A stretch of 60,912 nt of DNA. Source: Apostichopus leukothele (Eukaryota; Echinodermata; Holothuroidea; Aspidochirotida; Stichopodidae). The DNA lies in contig JAAAKB020000023.1 in assembly GCA_010014835.2 (NCBI GenBank), positions 1,706,195-1,767,106 on the forward strand. Direction: 5' to 3'. Positions 33,784 through 48,700 of this stretch are shown one piece after another. The notes below the pieces were generated by a model that saw only the letters and a program-made list of their open reading frames with translations, was not told the DNA's origin and made no database searches. Position 1 is the stretch's first letter, and every line of letters begins with the position of its first letter. The position numbers and the translations under genes are program-made.

Positions 33784-36700
33784 CTTTAGTGGGGTAAAAA
33801 AGGTAAAACATAAAATAAGTTCATAACAAGGTCAAAACAAATGTAAAAATATGGGTTAAGTTCATAACAAGGTAAATACAAAAGTATCGTTCAGAAAACT
33901 GACCCCTCTATATAACCAAAACTTTTATAAATCCCTTTATATAAATACTTGCTTGGCAGCTATACATAATGATAGATGTTCGACAATTCCTTTAGCTTTT
34001 TGATGTCATTGGAGATAACTCGACCGTAGCTTACAGAACGTACCACCTGCTTATAAGATTCGGTTGCCGCTATCCGACACAAGAGATTGATCTGCTGACA
34101 CGATGAACAGATGGCAGAATACAGATTACATCAGAAGAAGAAATCAAGTTTCATAGTTTGAGTTTCAAGGAAGGTTAAAAGTTGGATTTGGTTGGATCTT
34201 ACTGCCGTCTATTTTATTGCAAAACTAAATGCCAAGGCTGTACCAAGTTATCGTCTAAAGGGAAGTTTACGTAGCAGTTACTTATGTCATTCAGCGATAT
34301 TAACATATTCATTAGGACATGTTAACTTCCGTAGTAATAAGATGTAACTCATGTTGTGAAGACATTTAAAGTAGTTTTATACAATGAATAACTGCCTCAG
34401 AGATAAGGAAGCTGCGTTTTGAACAATTTGCGCCGCAGGTATACCAACAGAACAGGCATCAGTTACCTGTCAGCGAAGTGTTATATACCCAACAGGAATT
34501 CCCTGTAAATGAACCTTGCATGATTTATTGTAGAGCCAAGTGTGTAACATATATAAGCAGGTCTTAAAACTAGCAAATAAATTGTAGTATAAGCATAAAT
34601 TACAAAGTGACTGCATAGATGCGGCCCAATGTGAAACAATGCAATAGAACATGATCGGAGACGTATATAGATTACTTTATTAATAATCATTCAAATTTTA
34701 CATTGCTAAAGACTAACAGCCATACGAATGCACTACTAAAGTAGGTGAACGAAATTCGTCTGGCGCATAAAATCATTAAAAACAAATGAAATTGGTATTT
34801 TTTTTAAAAATCTAACCAATAGACACTCATGCGTGATACCGCGAAAAACTGAATTAGCATATAACCATATAGCTTACTCTCAGATGTGCGCGTGTAGAAT
34901 GCTCGATAACAAACGAACGTTGCTGCGACGGAAGGCATGGATGATTGAAACGTGTATCTTTCAGTGTAATCTTTTGACATGTATAGTCAAAACAAGTCTA
35001 TATCAACTTCACACAGTTCCCTATAATACAACAGTTTATTGATCGAAACAGCTAAATTTAGCTGATTTACATAACATATCATTATGCAAACATTAAAAAT
35101 AGTTTTGCAAATTTTACCCATGGACAATCATTCAACGACAAGACAGCTTTCTCTTACGTTTGTATAAGATTCAATCACTTACTCATAAGTTGTTGGACTG
35201 ACGTTAACCATCTTGACTTCGCTGTGAGATTCAAATTTATTCGCCAGAGTGACGTTGTTCCCGAACAGACAGTATCTTGGCATTTTGATGCCAACAATAC
35301 CTGCCAGGACTGTACCAGTGTGAAGTCCAATTCTCATCTGTTTTCAGAATAAAATAGACAATACAATATGTATGCGTTTACAGACTTCAGCTGTGACGTC
35401 ATCATTCCTCTTTATCTCAAGGCATGTATAAGGCAAAAATGCTAACAATAGCAAAATGGTTGTTGGACTACGTCCTATGAAAAAACATGCACTCTAAAAT
35501 ATAATCCTGATATCAACTTTAAATTAAAGTTACAGTCATCATCCATTACTACAGTACATCCACCCACCAATATTTAACAATACTTTGAGTATTATACATA
35601 TGCCATATTATAATAACGTGCAATAGATAAAGCAACAGTAACATGAAATACACGATGCTAACATACCTTAAACGATAATGCAGTAACTTACACTGTCATG
35701 TCAACAGCATATGCTTACGATAACACACACTACACCATGTAATAACATGCCATAAACCATACAATACAATAATAGTATACAATGCTGCTGTACAGTAGAC
35801 TTACACGATAGCACAATAACATACACTGCACAGTACTACAGTAACATATAAAATGCCTGTGTACAGTTACGTGCGCTACACTGATATATATATGAACATG
35901 TACAATACAATACAATAATATCAATCTATACAATACACTCGTGACATGCATGACGCAATATTGTACAATACTGCAGCAAACATAATACATATCATAACCG
36001 GATTTGCATTAGCAAAATGAACAAGAAGAGTTAACAATCTTCAAGCGTTGTATAACCCATGGTGCATCTTAGTTATTGCTTAAAGTAAATTATTAAATGA
36101 CAGATTCGAGATAAGGTTGCAAAATAATATTATTCATGACAGGAAGTCGACTTTATAGGGTAGATGAAAATGTAATAAAGGTATTGTAAATTACCAATTT
36201 GGCCATTGCATGTTGTTCCTTTCATGTTGATATATTTTACGAGGATGTCATTAAATAGTACCAAGCCAACTGATATATTGTTCTAAGATAAAACCTATTT
36301 CTGTCACGTATCTTATTCACTGGTCTTTACCAACCTTCACATGACTGCATGAACTTCATTGTAACCTCTCTATCCACTATTTATTAGTTTGTATTTACTG
36401 GAAATAAAATATTGTAGAATTGGCCTTATTTTCATTGAATGACAAAATTCAGATACGTAGTGTTGTCTGAATCAACGATTAAAAATGATTTCATTCCAAC
36501 CCAATAGTATCAAAATAGGTTTCTTTCTTCGATCTAAATCGATTAGAAATCACAATTTCTAATATTATCCGTGTATCGACAACAGGAACTTGACAATTAA
36601 GTTAACGGCGCCTGTAGGACAGCTTCAATCAAAGAGGATGTTATGATTCCTTTTGAAATACAAAGAGATACTTTTTATGTTTACGGTATCGTATAAAGAC

Positions 36701-39700
36701 GATTGTTTTGAAGCTACAGTTTACAGGAAAGAAAGAAATAGGTTTACTTAAAAACAAAGTAAAGATGATGATACCTTTATTGGGTTCCCCTCTTGCGTCA
36801 CAACCGTCTTTGCCGATGACATCATAAGTATGGCCATTTTAGCAATAGCCTCAGCACACTTTACGGCGACCGCATCCCGATAGAGTCCAGCTGCCACACA
36901 ATATGCGTCCCCTATGGTTTCGACCTGAAAAGAAAAAAAATATTGTAGATCGGAAAGAAAAGAAAACCTCTCACTGAGGCTTGATATTCTCAATTCCTTA
37001 AACCAAATGATGCTGTTAGATTTTTCCTTTTTTGTTATTGTTACACCACTAATAACAGGTCAGAGTGATAAAAAGCAGCACCCTGGTAATTTGTTTTTAG
37101 TATAAACCAAGTGGCTCGTTGCTGAATGCCAAGGGAAACTTTGTACTTGAAGATGGCACGCATTTTTGGTGTTGATTGTGAAATTTTCCGAGATCACATT
37201 GAATTAAGTTATGGAATTTTACCAATATTTTCTAAATTTCTTCTTATATGGCCATTTCATAAGAAAATTTACTATACTTGTTTGGGAGAGAAGAATGAGA
37301 GCCCGTCGTATCACGTGGAAATCCCTGCTTAGGTTTACCTCAAAGTTATTCTATTGATTTTTCGTGAAGATATCCTTACGGGATGATTTCATTTTGAAAC
37401 AACTGGGAACTTGTCCGATCCAAACGTAAAATTTACTGTCTTGATCTAACTCAGTATAAATAATGACACTTGCTGCAGTAAAACTCATTAAATGATGTGC
37501 AGATACAACACCCACGAGTCAGGTTCTGGGTCCCAGAACAAATCAACAATCATCAAAACTGAAGTCAGCAACGACCGATTGACTCACTTGTGCAGCAGAG
37601 GAAACTAAACAAATCAATATAACTTGAGGGAATGAGAAACTATAAGTTTTTCTTTAAGTTACTCAAAATATGGTGAACTTTCTGATTCATGGAAGATATC
37701 TGAAGTTTCTTCTGTGACGTTTAGCTGAACTCAATTGTTGGTCAACTTGCAGTTGAGTGCAGTAGAAAGGTGAGTAAATGTCCACAAGGCGAAAGCCAAG
37801 TACACATAGTTATATCCGTTTCAATCATAACCACAGAGGTACAGCTTGTTTATATGTTCCATTGATTAATGAGGAAAAAAAACAAATTTCATGTTATTAC
37901 CTAATTCAAAGCTGTTAGCTAAAGTGTTACTATATCTTCTCGCCGACTACGACGGGCACGTGCAACAAATGAACCAAACCACGTAATTGCGTTGACCACA
38001 ATAAATTTGCGTGAAATAAACATTGCGAAACATAAAGTGGATGGTTATTTATGATGTAAAAATTGATCGGCATTGAGACAATTTGGCTGAATCTATGGCG
38101 AGTAACTTGATCTTCTTATTCAATTTGTTCGTGTTATCTGCCAAGATCATGACATTTATAGAATCGTTCTGAATTTAGATGCATCGACTCCCTGGTGGTT
38201 TGGTATAGCTAAACTGATTACAGATCACATCAGTCTCAGGAATCGACTTGAAATTGAGCGAAATTTGAGGAAAGGTTTAAGTTGTGATCAACGATTGAAT
38301 CTTAAAGGAGCACACTTTTATGTACAAGAAATATCAGAAAATGCATGACAACATGAGGTGAAAAAAATTGTTGAGTGCAATGTTTAAAAGTAGCTTCCTG
38401 CCCCAAATGCAGTTGATTATCTCGCTAGGATCGATCGACAGATCCAGCATCGTTGGTGAAGTTTACCTACATCACTGTAATAAGTATATATAAAAATTGT
38501 GTTTACATATATCTTTTGTTTCAATGTGGCAAGCTGTCATCATCTGATGCTTGACTTAATTAGTAGAGGTGTGTTCCTGCAGAAATACAGCTATACATAT
38601 TTGTTCTTGTTCTTTATTAACAGAGGCCATTTTTGTCGTTGAAATTCGGAATATTGTTCAAATATGTTGAGGTGAATTATTGGCGGACTTATCTATTGTG
38701 CGACAGATTCTCTGTGTACCACATATTTCGTCAATGTCAATCGAAAGTGAGTTTCATTATTGTTTACATAAATTCTATTAAATATATTGGTATCCGAACC
38801 TACTCCTTTAACTTTATATTCGACTACTGTAGATGAAGCCATAATGCGGAGGATTTTTATATCATGACTCCATATAAACATCTCAGTACTGGGCGTTCTG
38901 GGAATATTGTATGACACCCTGCATAAGAAAAAACGTCATACTTTATTATGTACTATGAGCTATGAAAAAGTAGATGGTGCAATTTAGAAAAGTCAATAAC
39001 TGCATCTGTGAGATAGACGTATTTAATTTGAGGTTGAAGCTTTAAAGGTCAACCATCTACGCTGATAAGATCGAAATGACCTTCATACCTGATATTGCAC
39101 GAGACATAAATATGTTTTTTGGTCATATATGAGGCAAAATAATGAACGCTGTGAGAGGCGTGTTTCATTCAACCGTCGGTATGTTGACCACAATATTTAC
39201 TTTTTATTTACGACATGGTTTGTTTTCAATTAATAGTAGACTGGCATCGACAATGACACATACACATTAATACCAGCAACGTTTGCTATTTCAGACGACA
39301 ACTCACACCAAGAATTCGCCAATTCAACATTGAACCAACAATATACTGTTATTTCAGTAAGAGATTAATTTTCAGTAATGGCTTTAAAATACTTTTTAAT
39401 TTTTTTGCTCTTTAAATATTGATCATCTGTAACATAGGATAATAATATGTCAAGGGGCTCTATTCGTATTGTGTAAGCCAATTAAAATACAGATTTTAAT
39501 GACGTTATTGCACTGAGGTTTAATTTTTTTTTTCCATACAGACATGACTAGTATCAAACTGAGATCCACTTCTATGTAGCAATTCAGAAGTGAAGAGCAT
39601 TAATTAGAGCGTGGATTAAAACATAACTAATGTGAAAGCACAATCCGTGATGGAAGATTCGTTAGAAATATCGTGAGTTGGTGAACTTTTTGATTTGACA

Positions 39701-42700
39701 TTTGAAGACCATATGTAATAATGCTTTGATCTGCAGAGTGTCCTATAGGAATGTTCCATTTCATGTTATTTATGATATCGATTGAAGTTATACCATATGC
39801 CACCGGGTTCATAACAACCACAATAATATTACATAAATGTGAACATATAATTGAATGTGTTGTGAGAGCAAATTAATATGAGCAGACAAAGGGAGGGGAC
39901 TCTCGTTGTGTATAATTCCATATAATTCCATAAATATATAATTCCATATACTATATAATTCCATATACTATATAATTCCATATATACCGTATTTGTCTTC
40001 GGAAATTAAAAGCTTATCAGCTCCAGCAACGCATCATCACTATGTCAATCCAATACCCATCCACATGGATGCACGATTAATGATCAGGTTGTCTTACATT
40101 AGCTCATGTATGTGTATCATCAATATGTATAGTTTACTCTCCGATGAGATCCAGACCTCATTGAAATGGATGTACGCATGATGATCAGGATGTACTGACC
40201 TAACTCTAAATTCATGTTAGTGTATCATCAATATGTAAAGTTTACTCTCCGATGAGATCCAGTCCTCATGGAGATGGATGTACGCATGATGATTAGGATG
40301 TACTGACCTAACTCAACATTCATGTAGTGTATCATCAATATGTAAAGTCTACTTTCCGATGAGATCCAGTCCTCATGGAGATGGATGTACGAACGATGAT
40401 CAGATTGTATTAACCTAACTCTACATTTATGCAGTGTATATCATTAATATGTATAATTTATTTCCGATGACATACAATCCAGTCCCTTTCGAGATGGATG
40501 TAGCCTACGAATGACGATCAGCTTGTATTACCACAACTCAATATGCGTACAACAAATTCAAGAAAGTTGATATGAGAAGGTCGTAGCTTTGCCTGACCTA
40601 CAAACACACATCTGTACACATGTTTTCCCTGTTTTACTTCCAGATTGACTTGAATGAAGCATTGTCGTCAAAAGAACAAACTTTGTGATCTTGAGGACAA
40701 CGACGAAGAGAAAGTCGTGATACTTCTTATGCAATGAACGTGTGGCAGCTGTTTGTGAATTGGTGATTTACACGATTCGTTTAACATTTGTTAACATTAA
40801 GTAAACCGTTTACAAGTAACTGACCAATTCTACATCCTTTGATCACACGCAAAATGGAAAAAATATATATATATAAAGCAGCAACTGCAACGCACAGTTG
40901 TATGCAGCATGGTTTCTATGAATATTTACGTTGTATTTGATTGAACTGGTGTTTGTCTCACACGTTTATATGCCGTGAAATATTCGACGGGAGATGTATT
41001 ACGACTATTCATGCGTAAAAGATATTGTTTACAGCTGGATGTGCAAGAACAACACGCTATTACCACAATTTTCAGCTTTTTAAGCTCAGATGTTCTTAAC
41101 TACACTTTTTCTCATTCAATCTGTTTAATTTCACGTTCCGTTTGGTTTTTTAATAAAATACGTCAACCGATGTACCTAACCTCATTTTTCAATCAAGTAT
41201 TACAAATGTTGTTTTAATAACCGTTCGACCTTCGTTCGTTCACTTTGTATCAGCATGAATGGGGAAATTGAATGCTATGGCCTTACCTTATAAATGTCCA
41301 GGATCTCACAAAATGTATCGAACTGTGTATAAAGACTGTTCAGCATTTTGATAACCACGAACGGTGTAGCGGTCGAACAAATCGCCGTGAATCCAACGAT
41401 ATCCGAGAACAGCATCGTAACGGATTCGTAGCTTGCTGGCGGCACGTGCTGCCCGAGCCACAATTTCTTGGCCACGTCAGCTGGGAAGATTAAGTTTAGG
41501 AGGTCGACCGTTTTTTGTTTCTCTTTTTCGACTTGGCGATGCGCTTCTTCTATTGTCTCTTTCAATTGGTCCATGCGGTTCTTTAGGTTATCCTGCGCCC
41601 TAGTTTCTTCACCAACCAAAATAAGGTCCCTTGTAGCGTCGTGAATTGGGATATCGGCTAAGTACAGACCACGGCCAGTCAATTCCTCTAGTTTGTTGAC
41701 ACGTGGAGAACCGAGGAACATCATACACTCACTTTCCGGGATGTAAATCATTTGACCTTTAACTTCGATGGCCTTTAGTGAAAAGAGAGAACGTGACAGA
41801 AAATGTTTGCGAAGGATATTCATATTAACTAACAAGTAATTCAAACCAAGATAATGAATACATATAAATTTACCTTTAATCAGTTTACGAGTGCAACCGA
41901 AGAAAGAGTATGTATGAATTACGTTACCAACACACATACTTTCGAATGTATTTTCTTGTGACAGTTTATACAATGCATCCACCGGCATGCACAGGTGCCG
42001 TCCAACACAGAATTATGCATGAATAAAATCACTTGTGATCCTCAAAACTTACGCATACTTCCAGCGTCAACACGAATACATTAAACCTACTTCTTCACAT
42101 CAAAGTAAGTATGAGATTGTGCAGATTTGTGCACATTATTGATTTCATGACATATGGACTTTCGTAAATGGGTCATGTTTTACGCCAAGGTGAAAACTAA
42201 AAAGATCCAAATAATTGGACTTGAAGTCATTCCGTTATTAAAGAACGAGGAATGTTTATGGGGGAGAGACGAATGGTTGTTCACTCAATAGTACAGGGAG
42301 ACATTTCCATTTACTTCCATTAAATTGACATACATACATATGACTTGTAAAAAATCATAATTTGATTATCAAAACGTCGTCATGAACAAATGTTAATCGA
42401 ATTCAAAGTGCTGATTATCATAGAAGTTGAAGCTAACTTGCAAATATGAGAATTTCTCAAAACGATTGTAAGATCAAATGTTCTAATTGGAGTCTCGTAC
42501 AGACATTATATGAAATTAAGAGAAGAACAACACTACAAGTAAATGGGATTATGATTCTTTAACATTATATATGTTAAACCACACATTGATGAATTTGAAT
42601 GTCCTTTTTCGAAAAATGGAATTCAGAAATGTGCAAACTAGAATCTTTTCACTAATTATTCATGAAATTTTGCGTTACACTAGCAGAATAATAACTAATC

Positions 42701-45700
42701 TGTCTACCTGCTTAAAGTATACGTTTTCAAACTTATTTATTTTTATTTAAAAGTTATAAAATTATTCTGTGCGGTCTCTTCTAAACTGTGAATAAAGTTT
42801 AGGTTAATCTTGGGATATATATCTCATGGAATTGAAATGAACTTGAACCGATCTGAAGCGCCTTTAATCCTGGAACATTTCCCCGTGATTGATGAGTTCA
42901 AATCTAAACTCCCTTTACGCACTATGCTATAAATAGAAATAACTAAAGAGTAATGGATGAAGACCATCGATTATCCTCATCTTGATCTTTCCTCTGGGCG
43001 GATTGATCAGTGGATTTACATAAAAAAAAATAACGCTTCTTTTCTTGGGTTTCGTGTTCTTTCTACAATTCCTTTTTTCTTTTTCCTTAAATATAAGATT
43101 GAAAGTGTACACAATTGGTAAGAATAATTGCCCACTTGACTATGAGAAAATGAAAGAACCATTTCCTTAATATGTAACGATTGGTTTCATCTAATATACT
43201 CTTTTACGGAAAAGACACGGATAATTTCCAGCCGCCACATCTATTTGGATGAGTTGCGTAAACACTTGTCATGATATTTGAGATATGGGGTTTTGGGGAG
43301 AATTTGCTGGTTTGTAGCCACCTTCCTTAAACAATTAACTTCTAATCCATCATCCAAAAAGCCGGTGTAAGGAGATTGATATTCATTCAGGAAAACAAAA
43401 GACGAAAACAGCCAAAACCCTCAAAGTCTCCATGATTATACTGAAGGACGAGGATGAACTATCACATAATATTTACAGGAGAGAAGTCTACAAAACTTCA
43501 CGGATTGCATCACCAGTTGTATGTCAAAATCAGTGTGATATATCGAATAACCACTATTAATCAAAGAGGCACGTTACGTTTTTGTACGATCCGTCAGATA
43601 GTGAGCCATCTTTATGAGACGAATAAGAACTAGGAAAATGGTTAATCTTTCCCAGACAAACTTAACTCATGGTTATGCACAAGGATTAACCTGTATAAAA
43701 ACATACTGCAATTTAGCAGTTCCAAAGGATTACGACATTTTTCGTCAACCCAAGAGATTAATATATCTCTATGTTAAGTCTGCCATTTTCAGACAGAAAA
43801 ATGATAGAAAAAAATATAACCAATTTAAAAAGAGGAATGAATTTTCTTTTCTCTTTTCAATTTTATATCAAACTTTTGAACTATTCACTTGTGTACATTA
43901 CCGGATAGAATATTCTATCTGCTAAACGGAACGGGCTGTTTAACGAAGGACCAACATAACTATCATAGTTATGTTTCAACTACGTAGCACAGGTTATTCT
44001 GCACCGTAGTGGAACTGATTTGTGCATATGATATGTATTTTTTGAGACTCATGGCGAAGTTTACGTATGTCGGATGGAAGATTCAAGTAAAGATATTGCA
44101 AACATTCTCAAAATGAACACTCCGAAATAAATAAATGCAAGACATCTTAGTAACGTTTTATATTTTTTATGTGGGCCTTTTATAATGACAGATGAAGTCC
44201 CAACGTGAAACGAACTTCAATAATGAAACGACGATTGAAGAATAATGTTCAACTATCTGAAAACAATTATTGTTAAGACTAAAATAGAAGTACTAAATAT
44301 GCCGTTTACTATCTTTTTTATCTACAAACATGTTATAACCTAAAGTCTATCCTGTACTATTTGTTGGTATTGCCTTAATAAGAGTTGATAACTTATGCAA
44401 AACGAGACTTTGTTCTCCAATTAGACACGATAGATAGATTATTTGTTTGCAGATATTACTCATAAAGTATTTCTAAATTTAGACATAAAACGCACATAAA
44501 GTACTCCCTTCTTGTAACAAAATACTGAAAATGCCAACCAAAGTGGAATAATTTAAGGAAGTTATCCATCTCGAAAAATATGAAGGATTTTTTTATACGG
44601 TCTAAATTAATGAATATGAAATAATCCTGAAGAGATATAGGAAAAATTCATGATACCAAAGGACATGAACCTAAAGTAACCTTTTGTCAGGCGCCGGTCT
44701 AGCAGAAAATTATCATGAACTCAATAGATGCTCGGTTAAGAGCAGGTCGTATGAAATTTCCTCAGTTTTGAACCGTTAGTACTTCCATGACTATCTGTAG
44801 ATAACTCCTAAAATAGGGTGAGAATTGTGACCCACATGGTCAGCACATGTTCATTTACATATTTCTACTTAGTTGTGGAAACAATACTTCATCCCTATCT
44901 CATGAAAAAAAGTCTTTATTTAATGTCCTGGTTTACTTGTTCCCATAAAGTAACGAAAGCCAAAGAAAGTAACTGACAAGACGTAAGTCGAGAGTACACA
45001 GTTGCAACAGAATATGATGTAAGAGTTATATGCTCTTCTACATGGAAATTTAAATCCTGCAGTTGTAACGGGATACAAACAGATTTTAAACAGTCCCTGA
45101 AACAAAATATGAAGTTACCGATTTTAAGCGGCTCATTTATTGGTGAGTTTGGATCTGGAAGGCAAATAAATTTCTGTCAGATATACTGCCAGCTGCACAA
45201 CTTGCTCTAGGTTTATATCGATTGCCTTCAACTAATTGGACACACATGTCTTAAATGTATTTAGTTAATACCACATATTTTTCGAAGGTTCTCCAATTGT
45301 CTTTGTCAAAATGTGACGCCGTCTTTTATGTTTAGGCGTTTTGTATTTTAGATGTTTCTTTGCTTTGAGCTACAACTATACAATGACCTTTTGTTGAAAG
45401 AAAAGATTATAAAGAAATAGATTTGTGGGGAACAGCGTTTAAAATCCGCTAATAGTCTAGATTTCCTGTCTTCGAAATGTTTGTAATTGTAGTCCGGAAT
45501 TTTCTGTATAAGGAAACATTTGATTGAACATTTTACATATATTTTATTGAGGATTTTGTAAGTGACAAATTCCTTCAACTAATGAAACCAGAACACACTC
45601 AATAATGGAATACGTTAAGAACGGGTTTTTACAACATTCGTGAAACGTAAGAGGAATTTTTATTGTGTGCCTATTTAAGAACTATACTCATAAGACACTC

Positions 45701-48700
45701 ATTCATATTGATAATAGTATTCATGTGTGTTTGCTAGCTTCAATGATAATCTGCAATACGCTCTATCATGTAACAGATTAACAGCTTATCTAGAATGACA
45801 CTGTACATACACTGCTGTCTTATAAATCTATAGATTGCAATTTCAATATTGCTGTGACCTGTGAAATGAGCAAATATGCTTGAAAAATCAGGTTGAATAT
45901 ATAAATAAAGAAAACAACGTTTGATGCTGTCAGAGTATTGATCTTCTGTGGAAGGAAAACAACGTTTGAATTTCAATTAGTTCAATGACAATGGGCATTA
46001 GGAACATCGCAAAAGCAGTCCATATTAGATTACGGAAGCATCATATGTTATAAACAATACTGAATCAGTTGATTGAATCAGTTGATGGAATCTTGTCTTG
46101 AATTCAACATTTCTTCGCTACTTAATATTTACGCAAGCCTGGACGCTAAAACTTATTGTTTTCAAGATTCATCAACCCGTTTAAATAACAAGGTTACGAT
46201 CACATTGTCACAGTTTACATAAAAGGCTGCCACCCACTTCCACACAATGTCGTGTACTTATTTATAAATATGGAGGCCCATATTTCCTTGAAATAAACAT
46301 ACCGAGTCGATGGACATTTCTAAATGGGACGATAGCCGCAAGCGTTGACAGACATTTCTTAACTAAATACTTACTTTTTCACATAGCCGTTATGTTTTGG
46401 TTCATTTGTAGACACACATATGCACACCAAGTACATCCATCATGTTGACTGTCCTACAAACATCTTAGTTGTTTTCTTGGAAAGTAAGTCTTTACTGGTA
46501 GTTCATTCTACCCCACTTACTTGCAAGGTGAAATAGGAAAACAGATGTTGGTCTCACTGATAACTTCATTCTTGCCTTTTGACAAATTCGCAGATTAAAC
46601 GACGGGACATTTCATGGTTTTATTTTTCAAAAAAGTTATTTGCTTATCTACCTTTTCTGTGTATAAAATTATTTAATTTATTTAATTATAAATTTCGTGT
46701 ATTGTTTTTCTGCGTCAAAAATTGGGTCACACACTTAACGGACAACTTGTTATTTTATTTGTAGTCTCTACAATTACTAGCGAAAAGGTGGAGTCACAAC
46801 TTTGATGATTCAATTAAAAGCAATGTCCAGATTGGATTTTATTTACATAAGATGTTGTTACCAATACGGTAAGTGAACTTCGATTGGGTCATAAAGCCTT
46901 ACTCATCTCTTTCATTGTGTGTTTAGCGTTTGCGGTTTGACAATTATCTGTTAAGGAAAGAATTTCATTACAAGAATTCAATCAACGATGGGAATTTGGC
47001 TTAATGAAACTCTTCCCACTACACAACATGTTACTTTGCACAATTCTGTAACAATTGAATAACATACTAAACTTTCTTTACTTTGTTATCTCTAAAGCTG
47101 ACTGTTCAGATTTGTAAGCAAACCGTATTCGGACACCTAAGTAGAACTGTACTTTCATAGGGGGAAATCGTGTACTGTTCGAAGTGTTGTGTCCATTTTG
47201 TTTCTTGTGTAACTGTACACTTTAATAACGTAAGTATTTTCGCGCTCAGCTCAGGAACTACTTTTACAGTTTTGGCCAGGTAAAAGTATTCCAACAATCT
47301 TGGGGGCCGTATAAAGTATGCACAAGTATGATTTTCTTACTGTATCGACATAAAATTCGTGTTGCAAGTTAATAAGTTGTTTCAAAAGTTTCTGACGCCA
47401 CTTATTGATATTTCCATAACTTTTCCATTGCTGTGGAAACATATTTTTTAAGAATTTAAAGAATTGTAATTTATATATTTTTCCATGAAACTTAGGCAAT
47501 ACTTTCATCGTTAATGAAATTCAACGGATTGACTAGTAGATACATCTCAGCCGCCGACAGTTACGCCTGACAATTTGTCGACATTTAAAACATTCATCTA
47601 CACAAACATATTAACATCTATTACATTTTACACTCTCCTGGTACATCTCAGAGGACAAGTGACTTTGAATACAGCATTATATTATTTATGATCTTTTCTA
47701 ACTGTAATTCATTCCTTACACTTCCTCCAGAATTTATAGCATCCCTGGAGGTAGATTTTATAGTACAATGAGGAGGGTAACGATAACATTAACGCAATTA
47801 ATCCCGAGCCATTAATTATATGGGGCAGTGTCAAAGGAAGGTTTGATACTTTCATATCTAGATGGTACGAGAAATAATGATAACGTTTTAGGTCAAACTT
47901 TTCCTCTAGTTTGTTGGCTTTAGCAGCTTTTTGGTCGGTAATGTTTTCCCTGCCCACTGGGTTAACCCTAAATAAGATCAAACTAATATATTATTCAAAT
48001 TCATTTCACTGAATGACGAAGGAGAGGAAGTACTTGAATTTGTCACAATTGTCAAAATTTCGTCAATAAAATTTACTTCACAATTTGAAATGAATGCTGA
48101 GCATTCAAGCTCATATGGTGCATCGCTATGAACGTTTACTATCGAACAGAATCGACAAAATTATCAAGGTCTGCTCAAAAGCGACTTTAACATAAAACCT
48201 CTATTTATCTATTTTACTGCGGAAAAACAAAATCCTCTCATTTTCAAGACAAAGTTGTGATGGATCAGCTTATGTAGTTGCACTATGTCACTTTTGTTAA
48301 TTTTCGTAAAATACAAATGTTCTTACAAGGGTAATAATAATGGTCATACCGTAAGTGAGCAAAACGATATAGATAAGAATTTCAACAACTGATCAAGTTT
48401 CATGAAAATTCGGCCTTTTTCTTATCAATGAAAGTAATATCGTTATGACTTAATTCATTTTCCATATTTTGCCTTAGAATACAGATATTTCTGTCAAGTG
48501 ATCAGCGCCTGGAAATCCCGTTATCTCTCTTGCTTCGTCATATCTATATAAAGATATCTGAAATTGAAAGGAGACGATGATGACGGAAACCGTAGCCTTA
48601 TATCAATGTGTTCATACTCGAGATTAGACACAGGGAATGGTAATAACGTTTGCTTCAACATCCCAACACCTCCACACATCAAAGCCATCCCCGCAATCCA

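Larger units (their letters stand above)
36925..41286. other. 4.4-kb intron of the sGC alpha gene
   Basis: Lies between the cyclase-domain exons. The codon phase 0 on both sides and the continuous match (DIYK then VETIGDAYC) leave no room for a missing exon. It holds the tandem arrays at 39910 and 40045. Confidence 0.75.

Noticed and set aside
35730-35990. 86-codon minus-strand frame rich in Tyr, Cys and Val
   Set aside because: It is a by-product of low-complexity ACAATAC/TAACATA sequence in an intron.
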